Shown: positions 9,059-19,018, counted from the stretch's first letter. The stretch is 64,000 nt of DNA from Methanogenium organophilum (GCF_026684035.1 NZ_CP113361.1:1178001-1242000); one strand, 5' to 3'. The notes: generated by a model not told the origin, from the sequence alone. Made by a program: numbers and translations.

Positions 9059-9382
9059 CAAAAAAAATTTAATTAATAATCTTTTCCCCAACAAAGCAGC
9101 CCACATTTCCGATTTCACTTCTTCAGAGTATGGAAAAAGCATCGGTAAACCCCTCACAATTCTATGCCCCGTGAACAAACGCTCGTGTACCACAGATCAT
9201 CCTCATGACAATACGGTTGACAGAGGAAAAATCAACCAATTCCATCCCATCGAAATACATCTCACACCTCCAAAGACAAAAACCGCCCTATTCTTTTTTT
9301 ATATAGAGAACCCTAATCTCTATGGAATCGGAAACCCGTTTGGTTTTGTGCCTGAAACCACAAAGGGGGATTTGAATAAACC
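9059..9382 (+). promoter_or_regulatory. Intergenic region with hppA promoter
   Basis: 324 nt without a credible gene. A TATA-like element (TTTATATA, 9298-9305) follows a T-run. The expected transcription start is near 9327, giving a leader of about 55 nt with a G5 ribosome site at 9365-9369, about 13 nt before the ATG at 9383. Confidence 0.55.
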
Positions 9383-11458
9383 ATGGATTCACTCGTCTAT
9401 CTGGCACCACTGTGTGCCCTGATTGCACTTCTCTTTGCAGGACTGTCCTTTAAAAAGGTCCAGTCCGAAGGAGAAGGCAGTGAGCTCATCAAGAAGCTCA
9501 CAACCGTGATACACAAAAGTGCGATGGTGTACTTAAACACCCAGTACAAGTATATCGCGGTCTTTGTAGTTGTACTTGCGATCATCCTGACCGTACTTAT
9601 CAGCCCGTTAACCGCGATCTGTTTCATCATCGGAGCGGTTCTCTCCGCAACCGCCGGTTACATCGGTATGTTCACGGCAACCTCCGCAAACGGCCGCACA
9701 GCACACGCTGCGACCCGTGGTATTGCTGATGCATTCCGTGTCTCCTTTGCATCCGGTACCGTCATGGGAATGTCAGTTGTCGGTCTTGGCCTCTTTGGTC
9801 TCTCCGCAGCATTTATCGGCGTATCCTCCCTGATGGACGGTGCTAACATTTATGACATCGTCAATGTGGTTGCAGGATTCTCCCTTGGTGCAAGTTCCAT
9901 TGCACTCTTCGCCCGTGTCGGTGGCGGTATCTTCACGAAAGCCGCAGACGTCGGTGCTGACCTCGTCGGTAAGGTCGAGGCAGGTATTCCCGAAGATGAC
10001 CCCAGAAACCCTGCAGTTATTGCAGACAATGTCGGTGACAACGTCGGTGACATCGCCGGTATGGGTGCTGACCTCTATGAGTCCTATGTCGGCTCAATCA
10101 TCTCCACCATGCTTCTCGCTGCTGCAGCAATTCTTGCCATCAGCAAGGGTGGCGACATCAGCCTGATTCTCGGCATCGACTCCACCGCAGCCCTCAGCGG
10201 CATGCCGGAGTATAACCTCGTCGTTCTCCCGATGGTAATCGCTGCAGTCGGTATCATCTGTGCCATCATCGGTTCGTTCTTTGTGCGGACCAACAAGACC
10301 GAGTCCTCCGCGATTCACATGGCATTCAACATGGGTCTTGTGGCAGCACTTGTTCTCGTTGTCGCAGCAACCTACTTCATCGCAACCATGCTTCTCGGAA
10401 GCTATGGATTCGGTGTCTTCGTTGCCTGTGTTGCAGGTCTTGTTGCAGGGTTCCTGATTGGACAGGTCACTGAGTACTACACCTCCTACGAACGCAAACC
10501 CACCCAGACCATCGCAAACTCCTGTGAAACAGGTGCTGCGACAAACATCATTACCGGGTTTGCAAAGGGTATGGAGTCCACACTCATCCCGACACTACTG
10601 ATTGGAATTGCCATCTACCTCGCATTCACCTTCGCAGGTCTCTACGGTATTGCAATCGCTGCAGTCGGTATGCTCGCAACGCTTGGTATCTCCCTTGCAG
10701 TCGATGCATACGGCCCTGTCGCTGACAATGCAGGCGGTATTGCAGAGATGAGCCACCAGCCGGAGTCTGTCCGTGAGATCACCGACACCCTTGATGCTGT
10801 CGGAAACACCACCGCAGCCATCGGTAAGGGATTTGCAATCGGATCCGCCGCACTGACCGCACTCGCACTCTTCGCTTCCTACGGTATCGCCGTGAACCTC
10901 GAAGCAATCGATGTCATGGAGCCTCCTGTCTTCATTGGTCTTCTTATTGGTGCAATGCTTCCGTTCCTCTTCTCGTCCATGACGATGATGGCGGTCGGAC
11001 GTGCAGCATATGCAATCGTCATTGAAGTGCGCCGTCAGTTCAAGGAGATGAAGGGCCTCATGGAAGGTACCACAGAACCGGACTACACAAAATGTATCTC
11101 CATCTCCACCTCATCCGCACTGCGTGAGATGATCCTGCCAGGTGTCATCGCTATCGCTGCACCGGTCCTCGTCGGTATTGTTCTCGGCAAGGACGCTCTT
11201 GGCGGTCTTCTCGTCGGTTCACTCGGAGCCGGTTTCATGCTCGCAATCACCATGGCAAACGCCGGTGGTGCATGGGACAATGCAAAGAAGTACATTGAGA
11301 TGGGCCACCTCGGCGGCAAGGGATCTGACTCCCACAAGGCTGCTGTCACCGGTGACACCGTCGGTGATCCGTTCAAGGACACCTCCGGCCCTGCCATCAA
11401 CATTCTCCTGAAGCTGATGAGCATCGTCGCAGTGGTCTTTGCACCACTTTTCCTCTAA
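9383..11458 (+). CDS. hppA: Membrane-bound ion-translocating pyrophosphatase
   Basis: 691 residues, about 16 membrane helices. It hydrolyses pyrophosphate and pumps H+ or Na+ across the cell membrane. The catalytic loop is [11 protein letters not shown] at 189-199, followed by [19 protein letters not shown], and later [11 protein letters not shown]. At residues 474-479 the motif reads GNTTAA: Ala occupies the place where potassium-independent enzymes have Lys, so this should be a K+-dependent type. Na+-pumping members are also K+-dependent, so the pumped ion stays open. Codon use is that of a highly expressed gene (strong preference for a few codons). A T-rich terminator follows. Confidence 0.97.
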   Translation: MDSLVYLAPLCALIALLFAGLSFKKVQSEGEGSELIKKLTTVIHKSAMVYLNTQYKYIAVFVVVLAIILTVLISPLTAICFIIGAVLSATAGYIGMFTATSANGRTAHAATRGIADAFRVSFASGTVMGMSVVGLGLFGLSAAFIGVSSLMDGANIYDIVNVVAGFSLGASSIALFARVGGGIFTKAADVGADLVGKVEAGIPEDDPRNPAVIADNVGDNVGDIAGMGADLYESYVGSIISTMLLAAAAILAISKGGDISLILGIDSTAALSGMPEYNLVVLPMVIAAVGIICAIIGSFFVRTNKTESSAIHMAFNMGLVAALVLVVAATYFIATMLLGSYGFGVFVACVAGLVAGFLIGQVTEYYTSYERKPTQTIANSCETGAATNIITGFAKGMESTLIPTLLIGIAIYLAFTFAGLYGIAIAAVGMLATLGISLAVDAYGPVADNAGGIAEMSHQPESVREITDTLDAVGNTTAAIGKGFAIGSAALTALALFASYGIAVNLEAIDVMEPPVFIGLLIGAMLPFLFSSMTMMAVGRAAYAIVIEVRRQFKEMKGLMEGTTEPDYTKCISISTSSALREMILPGVIAIAAPVLVGIVLGKDALGGLLVGSLGAGFMLAITMANAGGAWDNAKKYIEMGHLGGKGSDSHKAAVTGDTVGDPFKDTSGPAINILLKLMSIVAVVFAPLFL

Positions 11459-11471
11459 TTTTATTTTTTTA
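11459..11471 (+). terminator. T-rich terminator after hppA
   Basis: The stop codon is followed at once by TTTTATTTTTTT, a typical archaeal oligo-T termination signal without a hairpin. Confidence 0.6.
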
Positions 11472-12508
11472 ACGGGTGCGCACTGAGTGAGAGGGCAATA
11501 TCCAACCTGGCGCGTGCTGTCTCTTTCACTGTGATCGTTCTCTCTTTCTGTCACTCCTTTTTCTACAGTGATTATTTCCGAAAAATCTCCATTCTCTTTC
11601 GTGTCTTTACCGTTTTTCACCCACCCCTTGTCACTTTCCCTCCTCACATGAGAAATATACAGAGGGCGGCATGATGCACCCCTGATGGTCACTTCATTCT
11701 CGATTCATGCCGGAAAAAGACCAGAGAGAAAAAGGCGACAATTAGGAAGAAAACAGAAAAAGATTGTTGAGATCCTGTCAGACCGGTTCACCACTCGTCC
11801 TGAAATCCCACATTGTACGGGCACTGTACTTTGCGTCGCCAATATCGGTTCTACCGTTCCAGCGGATGTCTGTTTCAAATACATCGGTTTCACTGTAGGT
11901 GTGGACCGGATTCTGATCTGGTCAATTAGTGCCGTCCCCAAAAGTTCACAGCCCTGCATTCTCATCTCAGCGGAAGAGAGCAATGAAGAAGACAAGTAGC
12001 AGAGGTACACCTACCTGCGGCGTTACAGTGAATTCCAGAACAGGAGTGTCCCATATAGCTGCTGAACTGTCTGTAAGGATGCCAAGCAGTTTGCTCTGCA
12101 GGAAGCATGGTAGCGGGAACTTCGACTTTGTCGATTTCGTTGACTACTGCAGCATCATGGCTCATCCCTTCCAGACACGGACGAGTGGTTTGTTTATCAG
12201 TTCAGATCCGTTGAGCTGAATATGATACTAAAGGTGAAGCAGAACTCACCATGGGTGACGAACCTTCCCCTTTTAGGTTATATTCCTCATATCTTCTGCC
12301 GCGGCAGTTGTCGGAATGACTAAGCGCAAGAGAGGAAGAACTGAAAGTTTCACTGTTTGGCGATTATCGTTTACACTCTGAACTACACAAACTATATTAT
12401 TATATACTCTTTTTTTTTGATTTTTTACAATAATTGGCCCTTGAATGTGATATTTAAGATAATTTTGTTTTTTACAAAAAAGAGCGTTTCAGCATAGCAA
12501 AGACTCCG
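11472..12508. other. About 1 kb without a convincing gene
   Basis: Short open frames exist on both strands (for example 11685-11999 plus and 11705-12010 minus). They overlap each other, lack ribosome sites, and encode nothing I recognise. The end (12401-12480) is very AT-rich with T-runs that could end transcription. It may be a decayed gene, but I see no family signature to support that. Confidence 0.5.
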
Positions 12509-13210
12509 TCACAGTAAGTCATTTAACCTGCACCAAACGGGGGGGTGATATGAGACAAGCAGGAAGGCAACCCCTCCCAGCAGAAACGAGATCGCACAGA
12601 TGGCAATACTCTGAAACTCTGAGTATATCAGAAATCCAGCAAAGATGTTAGCTACAAGCATCGCGATCACTGCCATTCCTGCAAAAGTGAGAAAAATTCC
12701 GGCCACTGCTGCTGCTCCCCGGAAGAGACGGGTGTTTCCGTTCCTCCAAGCCTGAAAAAGGCAAATAAACAGCAGAACCGCCATAGAAATCACCAGCAGT
12801 TCAGAGGGCGAGGAAAACTCAAGGCTAAACATGTTCTGAAAATATAACGGGTGGTATTGTGGCGAAAACCAACCCAGAAACGGCCAGAACCAGCTCCGTG
12901 GTTCAGCCCACATCGCATCAGCGAGCTGATGGGAGAGAATGCCTGCTGCAATAAAAAGAAGGCCGGGATGACGCCATTTTGCAAAAATAACGAGCCCTAA
13001 AAGAACCACAAGGGCACATATGGTCAGGCTATGGAAAAAGATCCGCCCGTTATCAAGGCTTGTGAGGACCAAGTGCCCGATTGGTTTATCTATGATGTCG
13101 GGGAGAAGGCTGCCTACGGCACAGTATATAAGAGCCCGGCAGTCCCTTGTGAGATACAACAGGAAGATACCGAGCGAAATACCGATTAGGAGGTGGACTG
13201 CCGGAAGCAT
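12509..13210 (-). CDS. YdjM-like membrane-bound metal-dependent hydrolase
   Basis: 233 residues. The protein fits the COG1988/YdjM family: N-terminal LPAVHLLIGISLG with His6, then GSLLPDIIDKP, FHSL and ILSHQLADAMW, which supply the conserved His and Asp residues of a possible metal site. About six hydrophobic helices follow. The family is annotated as hydrolase by similarity, but no reaction is established. Base composition is less GC-rich than the surrounding core genes. It stands alone. Confidence 0.75.
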   Translation of the reverse strand: MLPAVHLLIGISLGIFLLYLTRDCRALIYCAVGSLLPDIIDKPIGHLVLTSLDNGRIFFHSLTICALVVLLGLVIFAKWRHPGLLFIAAGILSHQLADAMWAEPRSWFWPFLGWFSPQYHPLYFQNMFSLEFSSPSELLVISMAVLLFICLFQAWRNGNTRLFRGAAAVAGIFLTFAGMAVIAMLVANIFAGFLIYSEFQSIAICAISFLLGGVAFLLVSYHPPVWCRLNDLL

Positions 13211-13473
13211 AAATTGGTTTCCCCGTGTACTGATGCCATATTGCTCTGTTACCTCACCTTTATTCTTACTCTTTGATTTTTTTTCGTGCTGTTAATTTAT
13301 CATTTAATGTACAAATTCTGCCCCGCCGGAGGATGAGGGGATGGGGCTCCGTTAACAGCAAAATTTCCGCTATCTTCTACATTCCTGAAAAGTAAGAATT
13401 ATGAGAATTCAAATTCCTGTCCTTCAAATTTCATTTTCTACACAGGGACTCTCTTTCACTCTCCGAACGGTTG

Positions 13474-13962
13474 TTACTTGTTTGCATGAGTAACGATATG
13501 GCGCATCTCAGGGAGAATTAACTTCACCATCGCAAGACGGACAGCGGATGTAGAGCCGGGGATACAGAATACTGCACGCTGTTCAATGATGCCTGCCGCT
13601 GCACGCGAGAGAAGGACCCGCGTACCAACGTCCTCATAACTGAGCATACGGAATATTTCGCCAAATCCGTCCAGTGTCTTCTCAAAGAGGGGGGCTACAG
13701 CCTCAATCGTGCAGTCATCATGGGTAATGCCCGTACCACCGTTGATAATAATGCAGCTTGCTAATGGCAGGGCCTTGCGCAGGGCGTCACGAATGGCGAC
13801 AATGTCGTCCGGCACGACCTGATAGAACGCAACCGGGATATCAGCGGTCTCACTGAGCTCCTTAATAACTGCTCCCGAGACATCCTCTTCGGCGGTTCGG
13901 GATGTCGAAACGGTGATCACTGCGGTCTGAAGACTTACATCACTGAGATGAGAGGTGTCCAT
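13474..13962 (-). CDS. moaB: Molybdenum/tungsten cofactor protein, MoaB/Mog family
   Basis: 162 residues. The fold signature NGGTGITHDDCTIEAV at about 91-106 is the molybdopterin-binding MoaB/Mog motif; VITVSTSR near the N-terminus and the SRAAAG...FCIPGS region complete it. In archaea MoaB adenylylates molybdopterin before metal insertion, feeding formylmethanofuran dehydrogenase and formate dehydrogenase, which need Mo or W. The gene is isolated; a tandem GTGATTCAT lies about 60 nt upstream of its start. Confidence 0.9.
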   Translation of the reverse strand: MDTSHLSDVSLQTAVITVSTSRTAEEDVSGAVIKELSETADIPVAFYQVVPDDIVAIRDALRKALPLASCIIINGGTGITHDDCTIEAVAPLFEKTLDGFGEIFRMLSYEDVGTRVLLSRAAAGIIEQRAVFCIPGSTSAVRLAMVKLILPEMRHIVTHANK

Positions 13963-14285
13963 ACCAATGATGATTGCACTATACCCTCTTCAGAATACCG
14001 GTTGATTTACTCACCCGCATTGTGATTCATAGTGATTCATTCTTTATTTAGAGGATAGGTAAGGGCATGCGCTTCGCTACGTTGTTAAACAGACGCTAGC
14101 AACTACTCTCAGTCAGTTCTTCCCGATGTTTCCAACAATCCGCCGGTAATTATTCATCTCCACGTAATTGGAGCGAATCGTTAAGAGCGCATGAAAATAT
14201 CTACTTCCATATAGAAACAGAGGAAATCCTTTCCTATCCATATGGCATTATTAGGCCACATACAATGAGAAGTGCAGGGAAAAGA
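13963..14285. other. Intergenic region between moaB and the IS element
   Basis: No gene is seen. Two GTGATTCAT copies lie exactly 10 nt apart (about 14022-14040), in the likely upstream control region of moaB. The rest is unremarkable up to the IS end. Confidence 0.4.
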
Positions 14286-14310
14286 AAAAATTTTGGCTCT
14301 GTAGAAAACC
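14286..14310 (+). repeat. IS left terminal inverted repeat
   Basis: Sequence begins AAAAATTTTGGC and matches the complement of 15261-15285 with three mismatches. Confidence 0.75.
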
Positions 14311-14322
14311 TTCATCTAATTT

Positions 14323-15174
14323 TTAAAGAGTCATATTATGGAGAACCATTCTGATCTTGATTTCTTTAATTTGGTTGTAATATTTTCTCGATCGAACCGT
14401 GTCCCCATATCTTCTCTTAAGAATGGAAAAGACTGTTTCAACCATATTCCTTTGACCATATTTTTCCTGATCAAAATTCTCAAACATCTCCATCCGATAT
14501 TTTCCAGAGTAAACCTGTCCACCCCATTCACGAACCGGGATTACAGATTCAGCTCCAATAATCTCCCTAATGTATTTGTGGATTTCTTCAGAATCGTATC
14601 ATTTATCCATTGTAAAGCATGCAGATGATGTTATCCTCTGGACCTGATTTATCAGTGATTTTGCATGTTGTGAGTCATGTATTGGCAACTTCGAAAACTT
14701 CCAGGCCAAGATTGTCATTCTGTCTGAATCCACAGCAATTGATGCCTTGATGAAACTTTTTCGTGTTTTATTGATCCTTTTCGAATAGTAGTGGCTTGCA
14801 TAGGAGCTGGTAAACCCAGTTGCATCAATTGATGTAATTTTGATCTTCTCACCCTTTTGATGCAATATTCGAATCACACATTTCAGAATGATTTTTAGTG
14901 AGATGGATGGAATTCGCGTCAAAAATTTTTGGAGAGTAGTAAAATGGGGCACGTCATTCAGTTCAAGCACTTCTTGTATTGGGGTCAAAACCTGCATTAA
15001 TTCAGTAAAATCTCGATAATCCATCCCCATTTCTTCCTTCAAAATTATCATGGCCAAAAGTTGGTGTTGGGTATATTTCTTCTTTGAAAATTTGGAAGAA
15101 TGAAGAGGGATATGAGAATTTTTGATAACGCTGAGAGAGGTTTTCACAAGATTGATGTTCCTGTTCTCAGACAT
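14323..15174 (-). pseudogene. DDE transposase (IS5-like) with an in-frame TGA
   Basis: The frame runs from the ATG at 15174 to TAA at 14323 (283 codons) with one internal TGA at 14599-14601. Before it lies the first catalytic Asp (SIDATGF); the stop falls in FTMDK-stop-YDSEE, exactly where transposases of this group have DKGYDS, so a Gly codon GGA has become TGA. After it the frame continues with the catalytic Glu region NMVETVFSILKRRYG. No other damage is seen, so inactivation looks recent. Reading TGA as selenocysteine is very unlikely, since the residue expected is Gly. Confidence 0.85.
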
Positions 15175-15260
15175 TACTTAAGGAACTTCGCTCTTTATTT
15201 GTGGTTAAATATAGGCTGGAGTTCCTGTACGATTGATCTTTCGGTCGCTATTTTTCTATA

Positions 15261-15285
15261 GGATTTCTACAAGGCCAAAATTTTT
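15261..15285 (-). repeat. IS right terminal inverted repeat
   Basis: Inverted partner of 14286-14310; read on the minus strand it begins AAAAATTTTGGC. Confidence 0.75.
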
Positions 15286-15296
15286 AAGATTATCTG

Positions 15297-15441
15297 CAGG
15301 AACGAAAAATTTTGAATAGAAAAAAAATGAATCGAAGATCATTTTTCAGGAACAAAAAATTTAGGGACAAAATAACTTTTTACGAAACGAAAGGACGGGA
15401 ACCAAATCGAAGATCAATTGTTAGGAACGAAAATTTTTGAA
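15297..15441 (+). repeat. 75-nt direct repeats beside the IS element
   Basis: GGAACGAAAA-type segments start at 15299, 15349 and 15424, and ATCGAAGATCA occurs at 15331 and 15406. The last two copies of each element are 75 nt apart; the first copy appears shortened by about 25 nt. They begin 12 nt outside the IS end. Confidence 0.7.
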
Positions 15442-15901
15442 AGTCACAAGCGGAACTGGAAGAGTATGCAAAGGTGACCTTTTTTTCCGGAAGATCTCTG
15501 AAAGAACCTCTTGGATAAAGGAGGAATAATTTTAGAAATAACAGCGATATAATAGCAAAACATAATATATTTGCTTAAAATTATTAATTATAATACTATT
15601 CTCAGAATGAAAATCAGAAAAAGATATTTTGGAGAGAATTTGGAATCAACATTACAGGGAGTGGTTCTATTTTCTCCCCTAAAAGAAAACTTATTTAAAA
15701 ATTTTGTCATTTGTCTAATAAATATAGATCAAAGAACTAGAGGAAGATCTGGAAAGGAAAAGAAGTGGAATGAGATCAGCAGGACAAATCTACAAAGTCC
15801 TATATTTTACCATGGAAAAATAATCTTTGATTGGAAATTAGGATCATATTTTGATTAAATCTCTCAATTGCATTTTGGCTTTTTAATTTTTTGAACGGAT
15901 G

Positions 15902-15920
15902 CCCTTTTCTTCCAGTGGAA
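15902..15920 (-). other. Degenerate origin recognition box
   Basis: CCCTTTTCTTCCAGTGGAA resembles the reverse ORB form seen elsewhere in the window, but the spacer and one flank differ. It has the same orientation as the box at 16098. Confidence 0.45.
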
Positions 15921-16097
15921 TGATCATTTTAGGGTGTAATCTGAGAGAAAATATTAGTGGATTTATCTCCAATACAGTGGTAAAAAAGAAAAATAGCATA
16001 TTTTTGGCAAGAAAATTGATACTATACTATCAATTATAACCAAAAGGAAAAAAAGGATTGTTCAATATTCTTTTTTATAGTATCAAAATGGGGGAGA

Positions 16098-16119
16098 CAC
16101 CCCTTTGTTTCCATTGGAG
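16098..16119 (-). other. Origin recognition box
   Basis: The minus strand reads CTCCAATGGAAACAAAGGGG followed by TG. This is the archaeal ORB layout: a TTCCAnTGGAAA core, then a G-run. It points away from the boxes at 16361 and 16501. Confidence 0.75.
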
Positions 16120-16360
16120 AGTAGATTTTTTCTACACCTCATTGGGAAAATGTCAGACGAATTTCCGTTGCTTTTTTTCATTTTCACTTCTTTTTGTCAG
16201 TTAGATTCATCGGTGTTTAATTTTGTACTCTGACTACCGATTTCAAACATTGATGTACAATAATGAAGTACTTTATATAGAAAGAAAAAGAGATCATTCA
16301 TTGACTTTTCTCCTAGTACGATTAAAACCATGTTTGGTTTTCTCGGACACAGAATTTTGT
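16120..16360. other. Candidate DNA unwinding element
   Basis: About 240 nt of T-rich and A-rich sequence between oppositely oriented ORBs, with their G-runs facing outward. This is where Orc1 bound at both sides would be expected to melt DNA. The stretch at 16524-16680, with even longer A-runs, is a second candidate. Confidence 0.5.
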
Positions 16361-16384
16361 GTTCCAGTAGAAATAAAGGGGTGT
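16361..16384 (+). other. Origin recognition box
   Basis: GTTCCAGTAGAAATAAAGGG followed by GTGT: one mismatch in the TTCCAGTGGAAA core and an intact G-run. Confidence 0.8.
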
Positions 16385-16500
16385 GGGGGAAAAGGCTCCA
16401 AAAAAATTGTACTTTCTCAGATAAAAAAAGAAATTTTTTGATTGAATCTAAAATTAAGCTGAGATAAGACTATTTTTTTGAATATTTATGTATAACCCAT

Positions 16501-16523
16501 GTTCCAGTGGAAATGAAGGGGTG
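16501..16523 (+). other. Origin recognition box, best match
   Basis: GTTCCAGTGGAAATGAAGGG followed by GTG: full core and G-run. Same orientation as the box at 16361, starting 140 nt further on. Confidence 0.88.
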
Positions 16524-17171
16524 TTAATGACATTTTTAAGCCTGAAAAAAAAGAAATTATTCTGAAGGACGCAATATAGCTGTTTTTATCAGAAAAAAAC
16601 GTATTTTCTGAATGAGATGTAAAAAAATAAAAAATTTAGAGAACTGAATCAAAAAAAGAAAAAAAATATAATTTTTCGTGCGGCAGCTCTGACAAATGAA
16701 GAATAAAGATTGCCATCTTTCCATCACTCTTGTTCGGTTGATCCCTTGAACATACTTTCCCAACAGGCAGTTCAGATGTAATTTTACTGTCCTCAGATTG
16801 TCCAGATGATTAGTAGATATCTGCTATCTATCCGGTTCAGATAATTAGATAGACCTGTTCAAAATGGTGATCAACATGGAGTGACACTGATCAAACAGAA
16901 TAATTTCCAATATCTTATTTGGTTGTTCCCGACATTCTTCAGATTGTTCTTCATTTTTTCACACGTTGTTTAATTTGCTCTCTTCTTGCCTTTCTTCACA
17001 ATTTCTCCAATATATTTCTCCTGCGTTTTTTCCTGCCCTTTGTTATCATTTCTTTTTATCCCTCCTCATGGGAAACATCCTCTGACAAATCAATTCAGAT
17101 ACTTTTAGTATGGCTGGCATCTACATACATACATCCAATGGAAATACCACATATGGAGGTGACGGATTCGA

Positions 17172-18518
17172 ATGGGGGAAAATCATGAGACATCTCATCA
17201 TATATATGAAGACCGAGCAGGGGAACGGGATTCAGCCGAAGAGGATAATAGCTCTTCAATAGGCCTTTTTCAGAAATATCTCACAGATAAATCGATTTTT
17301 AAAAACCGGGAAGTGCTCCGGCATTCATACCGGCCCCATATACTTCCACACCGGAAAGAGCAGATGGATACCATCGCATCCATCCTCGCGCCGTCCATCC
17401 GGAATGAAACACCGTCCAACATTCTGATTTACGGGAAGACCGGAACCGGGAAGACAGCTTCTGTCCGGTATGTTGGGGCGGAACTTGAGAAGGCGTGCGT
17501 ATCGGTGGGGGTGGAATGCAATGTTGTACACCTCAACTGTGAGATCATCGATACCCAGTACCGGGTGTTTGCTCAAATAGCGACGCTTCTGGAAGACGAT
17601 GAGGGTCGTTCGTCTGACCGACCCCGTTCGACAATCCCGATGACCGGGTGGCCAACTGATCAGGTTTACGTCGAGCTGAAAAATCTCATAGAAGCAATCG
17701 GTGGTGTCCATATTGTTGTGCTTGACGAGATCGACAAACTGGTTAAAAAATCCGGTGATGAGACTCTCTACAATCTCTCACGCATAAACTCTGAACTGAA
17801 AAACGCGAAGGTCTGTATCGTGGGCATTTCCAATGATCTGCTCTTCACGAGTTTTCTGGACCATCGGGTTCTATCATCCCTTTCTGAAGAGGAAATCGTT
17901 TTCCCGCCGTATAATGCCCCTCAGCTGGTGGATATTCTTCAACAGCGTGCTGATTTTGCGTTTAATGAAGGGGTTCTCGATGAGAGTGTGATCCCCCTCT
18001 GTGCGGCACTTGCCGCTCAGGAACACGGAGATGCCCGTCGGGCGCTTGATCTTCTGCGGGTTTCGGGTGAGCTTACTGAACGTGAGAATTCAGAGGTTGT
18101 TACCGAAAAGCAGGTTCGTGCTGCCCGAAACAAGATTGAGGCTGACAGTCTGATTGAGTGTGTCAAGACACTTCCTACTCAGTCAAAGGCTGTACTCTAT
18201 GCGATGCTCCTCTTTCCCGAGATGAATAAACAGGTCTTTACTTCGGGAGAAGTAGTGCAGGTCTATCGCGATGTTGCCCAGGCACTTGACCTTGATATCC
18301 TTACCCATCGGCGTATCACTGATCTTATCTCAGAACTAGATATGCTCGGTGTTATCAAGGCACGTCTCGTTTCGCGCGGACGTTACGGGCGGACAAAAGA
18401 GATGTGGTTTGGTGCCGGAACGAAACGAATCCTTGAGACCCTTCAGCAGGAGGGGCGTTTTTCAGACGAACGGCTGAATCAGATTGATATATCCCGCTAT
18501 ATAACATTATTCCGGTGA
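17172..18518 (+). CDS. orc1: Orc1/Cdc6 replication initiator
   Basis: 448 residues. It is an AAA+ ATPase with Walker A YGKTGTGKT near residue 88, Walker B VVLDEIDKL near 180, the sensor region GISNDLLF, and a C-terminal winged helix (about 350-448) for DNA binding. It would bind the ORBs just upstream and load the MCM helicase. The start ATG has GGAGGTGA 12 nt upstream (17153-17160). The first 30 residues are charged and likely disordered. Its stop overlaps a GTG of the next gene, so orc1, the Lrp regulator and the aminotransferase probably form one operon. Confidence 0.96.
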   Translation: MGENHETSHHIYEDRAGERDSAEEDNSSSIGLFQKYLTDKSIFKNREVLRHSYRPHILPHRKEQMDTIASILAPSIRNETPSNILIYGKTGTGKTASVRYVGAELEKACVSVGVECNVVHLNCEIIDTQYRVFAQIATLLEDDEGRSSDRPRSTIPMTGWPTDQVYVELKNLIEAIGGVHIVVLDEIDKLVKKSGDETLYNLSRINSELKNAKVCIVGISNDLLFTSFLDHRVLSSLSEEEIVFPPYNAPQLVDILQQRADFAFNEGVLDESVIPLCAALAAQEHGDARRALDLLRVSGELTERENSEVVTEKQVRAARNKIEADSLIECVKTLPTQSKAVLYAMLLFPEMNKQVFTSGEVVQVYRDVAQALDLDILTHRRITDLISELDMLGVIKARLVSRGRYGRTKEMWFGAGTKRILETLQQEGRFSDERLNQIDISRYITLFR

Positions 18519-18526
18519 ACAAAATC

Positions 18527-19018
18527 ATGGACGCCAAAGACTGGCTGCTCCTTCGTATTCTCGAAGAAGACAGCGCACAGGAGCTGCGTGAGGTGGCGGA
18601 CCTTGCAGGGCTAAGTGAGGCTGAGGTTGAAGATCGTGTCCGTACCATGGAAGATGAGGGCATCATCCGTGGATATTGCGCGAGCATAGACTGGGAGAAA
18701 GCAGGTGAAGGAGTAGCAGCGGCGACCGTGAATCTGAAAGTAAACCCTGAACGCGACGTCGGATATGACCGTATTGCCGCTCGCATCGCCCGGTTCCCGC
18801 AGGTCAGTTCTCTGCGCCTTATCAGTGGAGAATATGATTTTGAACTTCGCGTGACCGGTCGCAATATTCAGGAAATAACCCGGTTTGTTTCAGAGCAGAT
18901 TGCTCCGATGGAACAGATCAGGGAGACCGCCACAATTCTTGTCATGAAGACTTACAAAGAGAGCGGCAGAATATTATACGACAGGAAAGAGGGAGAGAGG
19001 CTCCCGTTCTCATTTTAG
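18527..19018 (+). CDS. Lrp/AsnC-family transcriptional regulator
   Basis: 163 residues from the ATG at 18527, which has GGTGA 9 nt upstream; a GTG at 18515 overlapping the orc1 stop is an alternative. The N-terminal helix-turn-helix (about 3-55, LLLRILEEDSAQELREVADLAG) precedes a RAM-type ligand domain (SSLRLISGEYDFELRVTG). Such proteins bind amino acids and control amino-acid metabolism. It lies between orc1 and an aminotransferase whose product or substrate may be the effector. Confidence 0.9.
   Translation: MDAKDWLLLRILEEDSAQELREVADLAGLSEAEVEDRVRTMEDEGIIRGYCASIDWEKAGEGVAAATVNLKVNPERDVGYDRIAARIARFPQVSSLRLISGEYDFELRVTGRNIQEITRFVSEQIAPMEQIRETATILVMKTYKESGRILYDRKEGERLPFSF

Larger units (their letters stand above)
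14286..15285 (-). mobile_element. IS element of about 1.0 kb, IS5-like, transposase inactivated
   Basis: Imperfect terminal inverted repeats bound the element: 14286-14310 and the complement of 15261-15285 agree at 22 of 25 positions (inner part TGTAGAAA). Inside is one transposase gene on the minus strand filling nearly the whole length. No clear target duplication is visible. The element lies between moaB and the AT-rich origin region. Confidence 0.8.
15286..17171. other. AT-rich replication origin region (oriC)
   Basis: 1.9 kb with no credible gene between the IS element and orc1/cdc6. It is far more AT-rich than its surroundings. It holds a 75-nt direct repeat (15297-15441), four origin recognition boxes (two reverse, then two forward) and long A/T runs. 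Short open frames here are AT-rich noise; one of them runs across an ORB. The next gene is orc1/cdc6, as is usual at archaeal origins. Confidence 0.85.

Noticed and set aside
14599-14601. In-frame TGA as a selenocysteine codon
   Set aside because: The residue expected at this place in the transposase family is Gly, and selenocysteine is not expected in this order.
15286-15450. CRISPR array
   Set aside because: Only two or three imperfect repeats 75 nt apart, with no uniform spacers and no cas genes nearby.
15571-16441. Small plus-strand frames in the AT-rich region (95 and 72 aa)
   Set aside because: AT-rich chance frames without ribosome sites; the second covers an origin recognition box.
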